Below are positions 22,325-24,091 of a DNA stretch of 24,091 nt, in pieces. The stretch's first letter is position 1. Each line of letters opens with the position of its first letter. The notes beneath the pieces are model-generated. The model did not search any database, was not told the DNA's origin, and saw nothing but the letters and a program-made list of their open reading frames with translations. Source of the stretch: UBA1794 sp964439955 (GTDB taxonomy: Bacteria > Bacteroidota > Bacteroidia > Bacteroidales > Bacteroidaceae); assembly GCA_964439955.1 (NCBI GenBank), contig CAYTPX010000028.1, positions 1 to 24,091 of the forward strand, read 5' to 3'. The position numbers were made by a program, and so were the translations under genes.

Positions 22325-22364
22325 ACAGGCAGGTGCGGGGGCCATGCCCCTAATGCTTGCCTGT
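22325..22364. terminator. bidirectional hairpin between convergent nitroreductase and HxlR genes
   Basis: ACAGGCA (22325-22331) pairs with TGCCTGT (22358-22364), and inside it GGGGC pairs with GCCCC around CAT. It overlaps the last codons of the HxlR gene on the minus strand. There is no strong T-run, so efficiency is uncertain. Confidence 0.5.
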
Positions 22365-22754
22365 CTCTTTGCCGGATGCCGGGATGGAGGCTGCTTCAAA
22401 TTCTTCCCGGTGCTTCGTGATGGATTTCATGTTCTTTTGCGCCCAGTCTGTCAGTTGGACAATGAACGGCACAAGAGAGCCGCCGACCTCTGTCAGGCTG
22501 TATTCCACTTTAGGGGGGACTACCGGGTAGACCTTCCTGGCAACCAGCCCGTCCGCCTCCAATGTGCGGAGCGTCCCGGAAAGCACGCGGGACGATACGT
22601 CGGGTATCATCCTGCCCAGCTCGTTGAAACGCAATGCCTTGTTCTCACTCAGAATAAGGACTATCAGTAACGCCCACTTGTTCCCGAAGCGGGCCACCAC
22701 GTTCCGTACCGGGCAAATCTCGATAATGGCATTTCGTTCTTCTTTCTTCCTCAT
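22350..22754 (-). CDS. HxlR-family winged-helix transcriptional regulator
   Basis: A 134-residue DNA-binding protein: the N-terminal CPVRNVVARFGNKWALLIVLIL is the HxlR signature (conserved Cys at 14, then W28), followed by the recognition region LRFNELGRMIPDVSSRVLSGTLRTLEADGLV and the wing VEYSLTEVG. Members of this family often sense reactive carbonyls, quinones or redox state through that cysteine and control an adjacent reductase. Here the adjacent gene, convergent, is the nitroreductase. The upstream region 22755-22810 has only a weak promoter (TTACTTTG) and should contain its own operator. Confidence 0.93.
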   Translation of the reverse strand: MRKKEERNAIIEICPVRNVVARFGNKWALLIVLILSENKALRFNELGRMIPDVSSRVLSGTLRTLEADGLVARKVYPVVPPKVEYSLTEVGGSLVPFIVQLTDWAQKNMKSITKHREEFEAASIPASGKETGKH

Positions 22755-22829
22755 AATCTTAATTGGTCGGCTTTAAATGCAAAGTAAAGCAATAATTGCG
22801 TATTCCAGAAGACTTTCGCTGAAATGTTA

Positions 22830-23020
22830 TGCTGGCAGGAAGCCCGCGGGGGCTACGGCATGCCTTGGCGGGGGTCGCGGGGCGGGGGAGGAGGCCCCTG
22901 TCTTCCCGCCCTTGGTGCCGCCGGTGGCGGGAAAAGGTTGAAGGGCTTTCCCGGCACGGGTGCGGGGATTTCCCCCGAAAGGGGCGGGGCTTTTTCCTGT
23001 AAGCCTTGCCCCTTTTTTGT
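22830..23020 (+). other. GC-rich, hairpin-rich non-coding stretch ending in a terminator-like stem
   Basis: This stretch is far richer in G runs than its surroundings. It contains nested pairs such as CGGGAAA (22928-22934) with TTTCCCG (22947-22953) and GGGGATTTCCCC. It ends with AAAGGGGC (22978-22985) pairing GCCCCTTT (23008-23015) and a TTTTTT run (23013-23018). Open frames on both strands here are low-complexity Gly/Pro/Arg-rich and unconvincing. A structured RNA with its own terminator is one reading; a remnant or repeat is another. Confidence 0.4.
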
Positions 23021-23203
23021 GCGCCGTGCCGCCCTTTTTGGCGCGAAGGCCGTCAAGGACACCAGGGGGGAGCGGGTAAAAATTAAATGTCCCAAGTTAT
23101 AATTCCGCATTATTGCCGCTCCTGTTTTTTCTTCCCAATGCAGGAAGGGACGCAATAAAGTTAATTATTGTTGTGGAAGCATGCGTTTTTAGGATGAGTT
23201 TAC

Positions 23204-23211
23204 TATCTTTG
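23204..23211 (+). promoter_or_regulatory. possible -7 box in the gene-poor region
   Basis: TATCTTTG fits TAnnTTTG and is followed at once by an 11-A run. No -33 box is visible. It would start a transcript near 23218, 18 bases before a small ORF. Confidence 0.3.
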
Positions 23212-23235
23212 AAAAAAAAAAACAGTTGTGGCGTT

Positions 23236-23340
23236 ATGGAGAAAGGTGGGGTAAATATGAAAACGTGTTTTATGGTTTCTTTGCAGACAGGAAACATGCC
23301 CGCCCGTTTCTCCTATGCTGCCCGGCAAGTATTCTGCTAA
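23236..23340 (+). CDS. possible 34-residue small ORF
   Basis: ATG at 23236 (or 23260, preceded by GGTGGGG) opens a frame ending MPARFSYAARQVFC. I do not recognise it. Support is limited to a -7-like box upstream and purine-rich bases before the second ATG. The rest of the 716-base interval (22755-23470) holds the GC-rich stretch, this candidate, an orphan strong ribosome-binding site at 23356-23368, and nothing else I can support. Confidence 0.22.
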   Translation: MEKGGVNMKTCFMVSLQTGNMPARFSYAARQVFC

Positions 23341-23433
23341 ATTTTGGTATATGCTAAGGAAGGAGGTGCTTTTTTATGATGTGATTTTTGTCCCGTTCGC
23401 CTAATAAATGGTGATAAACCATGAGAGAAAATA

Positions 23434-23447
23434 ATGTTATGTAACAT
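23434..23447 (+). promoter_or_regulatory. inverted repeat ATGTTA-TG-TAACAT, possible operator
   Basis: A perfect 6-2-6 palindrome directly upstream of the -7-like TAAATTTG (23450-23457), where a regulator could block or aid RNA polymerase at the membrane protein gene starting at 23471. Confidence 0.35.
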
Positions 23448-23470
23448 CTTAAATTTGGATTTAGATTGAT

Positions 23471-23941
23471 ATGAAACAAGTTATAAATGCAGTGCGCACC
23501 AAGAATTATTATATGCTTATTGCGCTTTCTTTCCTTGTATTGGAAGTCGTCTCTTTTCTTTTGCTGTATGGTCTTATTCCGGTGGATAGGTCACTTTGGT
23601 ATTCTTTCTCCTTTTTCTTGTCCCATTTTCTGTTGATGATAGGCTGGATAGGTAAGGAGAGTGAAGTGCCTGCTATGTTACGGCTGTCGGCAGCGGGTAT
23701 TGGTGGTTACTTCTGCCTGTTGTTTTTCATAATCGTCACTTCCCTGCTGCTAAGTGGTACGACTGGGCTTTCCGATGCTGTAGGTTTGTGGCTGGCCACT
23801 CCGTCCATGCTTTCGGGTATCGTTTGTGCTACGGTGGTCTGCTTGCCAAAACATTTGTATCAAAGAATTGTTCTTGGGCTGTGCCTTTCCCCTTTAGTCA
23901 CATGGTTCTGCTCGAAAGTGCCGGCATTGATCTTAAACTGA
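23471..23941 (+). CDS. small four-helix membrane protein of unknown function
   Basis: I do not recognise this 156-residue protein. Four hydrophobic segments are visible (about 14-35, 43-60, 70-95, 106-125) with a further weak one near the C-terminus. The N-terminus MKQVINAVRTKNYY is basic, so it probably stays in the cytoplasm. No catalytic motif is visible. The A/T-richer codon use than the RiPP-like cassette upstream suggests a different history. A TAAATTTG box lies 13 bp before the ATG, leaving a very short leader. Confidence 0.75.
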   Translation: MKQVINAVRTKNYYMLIALSFLVLEVVSFLLLYGLIPVDRSLWYSFSFFLSHFLLMIGWIGKESEVPAMLRLSAAGIGGYFCLLFFIIVTSLLLSGTTGLSDAVGLWLATPSMLSGIVCATVVCLPKHLYQRIVLGLCLSPLVTWFCSKVPALILN

Positions 23942-24091
23942 CAGGGGGTGTATTTTATGCAACCTGTTGAAGTGTGATTTGCCCTATATCTCCTCCCCCC
24001 TCATGTACGTGCAAATAATGAAAAATGGGGGGGATATTCTGAAGGAGATAATGCTAATGTAATAGTCTCAAGTGGATCTACTTCAATAACT
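23942..24091 (+). other. right-edge segment without an assigned gene
   Basis: The last 150 bases have a frame open from 23978 to the edge (ending ...GDNANVIVSSGSTSIT) without an ATG, and several very short ATG frames. A gene entering from the right cannot be judged from this piece. It also has a seven-G run near 24026-24032. Confidence 0.4.

Noticed and set aside
22824..23155. Gly/Arg-rich plus frame and Pro-rich minus frame in the GC-rich stretch
   Set aside because: Low-complexity translations of G/C runs, with overlapping frames on both strands and no motif; better explained as non-coding.

Overview
The window looks like chromosomal DNA from a Bacteroidales bacterium, possibly Parabacteroides-like; genus is not provable from sequence alone. 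The gene content points there: amidase next to an MCE protein, AsnA, an S37 peptidase, rsmA-mgtE, a DUF349 coiled-coil protein and a secreted GH127 enzyme. So do the promoters. Several genes are preceded by the Bacteroidetes -7 box TAnnTTTG, and three have a -33 CTTG at 20-21 bp spacing. Strong Shine-Dalgarno sequences are mostly absent.

Left part (1-11,650), nearly all on the minus strand: a cut-off tRNA-Arg(ACG); a two-gene chromate transporter (4-bp overlap); a run amidase -> MCE protein -> asnA -> ung with 11-54 bp gaps; ogt; a secreted S37 peptidase; a DUF349 protein; and mgtE behind rsmA. This is mostly housekeeping: envelope, DNA repair, Asn synthesis, Mg2+ uptake and rRNA methylation.

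Middle (11,650-19,750): a flippase-like membrane protein diverging from rsmA; a membrane protein of unknown function diverging from a Gfo/Idh/MocA oxidoreductase; a secreted GH127 beta-L-arabinofuranosidase-type enzyme; and a secreted S9 peptidase. The S9 peptidase ends in a long, stable hairpin.

Right part (19,750-24,091), accessory: a putative ribosomally made, post-translationally modified peptide (RiPP) cassette. Its precursor is built from a 17-residue (51-bp) repeat, ACGSACGAGEKPEEKPA, each copy carrying two ACGx cysteine motifs. A 100-N assembly gap interrupts the array. A terminator-like hairpin follows, then a radical SAM/SPASM protein, then 16 bp on an FMN nitroreductase-family protein, then a convergent HxlR-type regulator. 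The layout suggests abundant precursor and less maturase. I recall a radical SAM partner class named for ACGX-repeat peptides, so the family may be catalogued, but to my knowledge the product is unknown. Between the hairpin and the maturase lies an extra Cys-rich 29-codon reading frame.

The last 1.3 kb is gene-poor: a GC-rich, hairpin-rich stretch, a possible tiny ORF, and a four-helix membrane protein.
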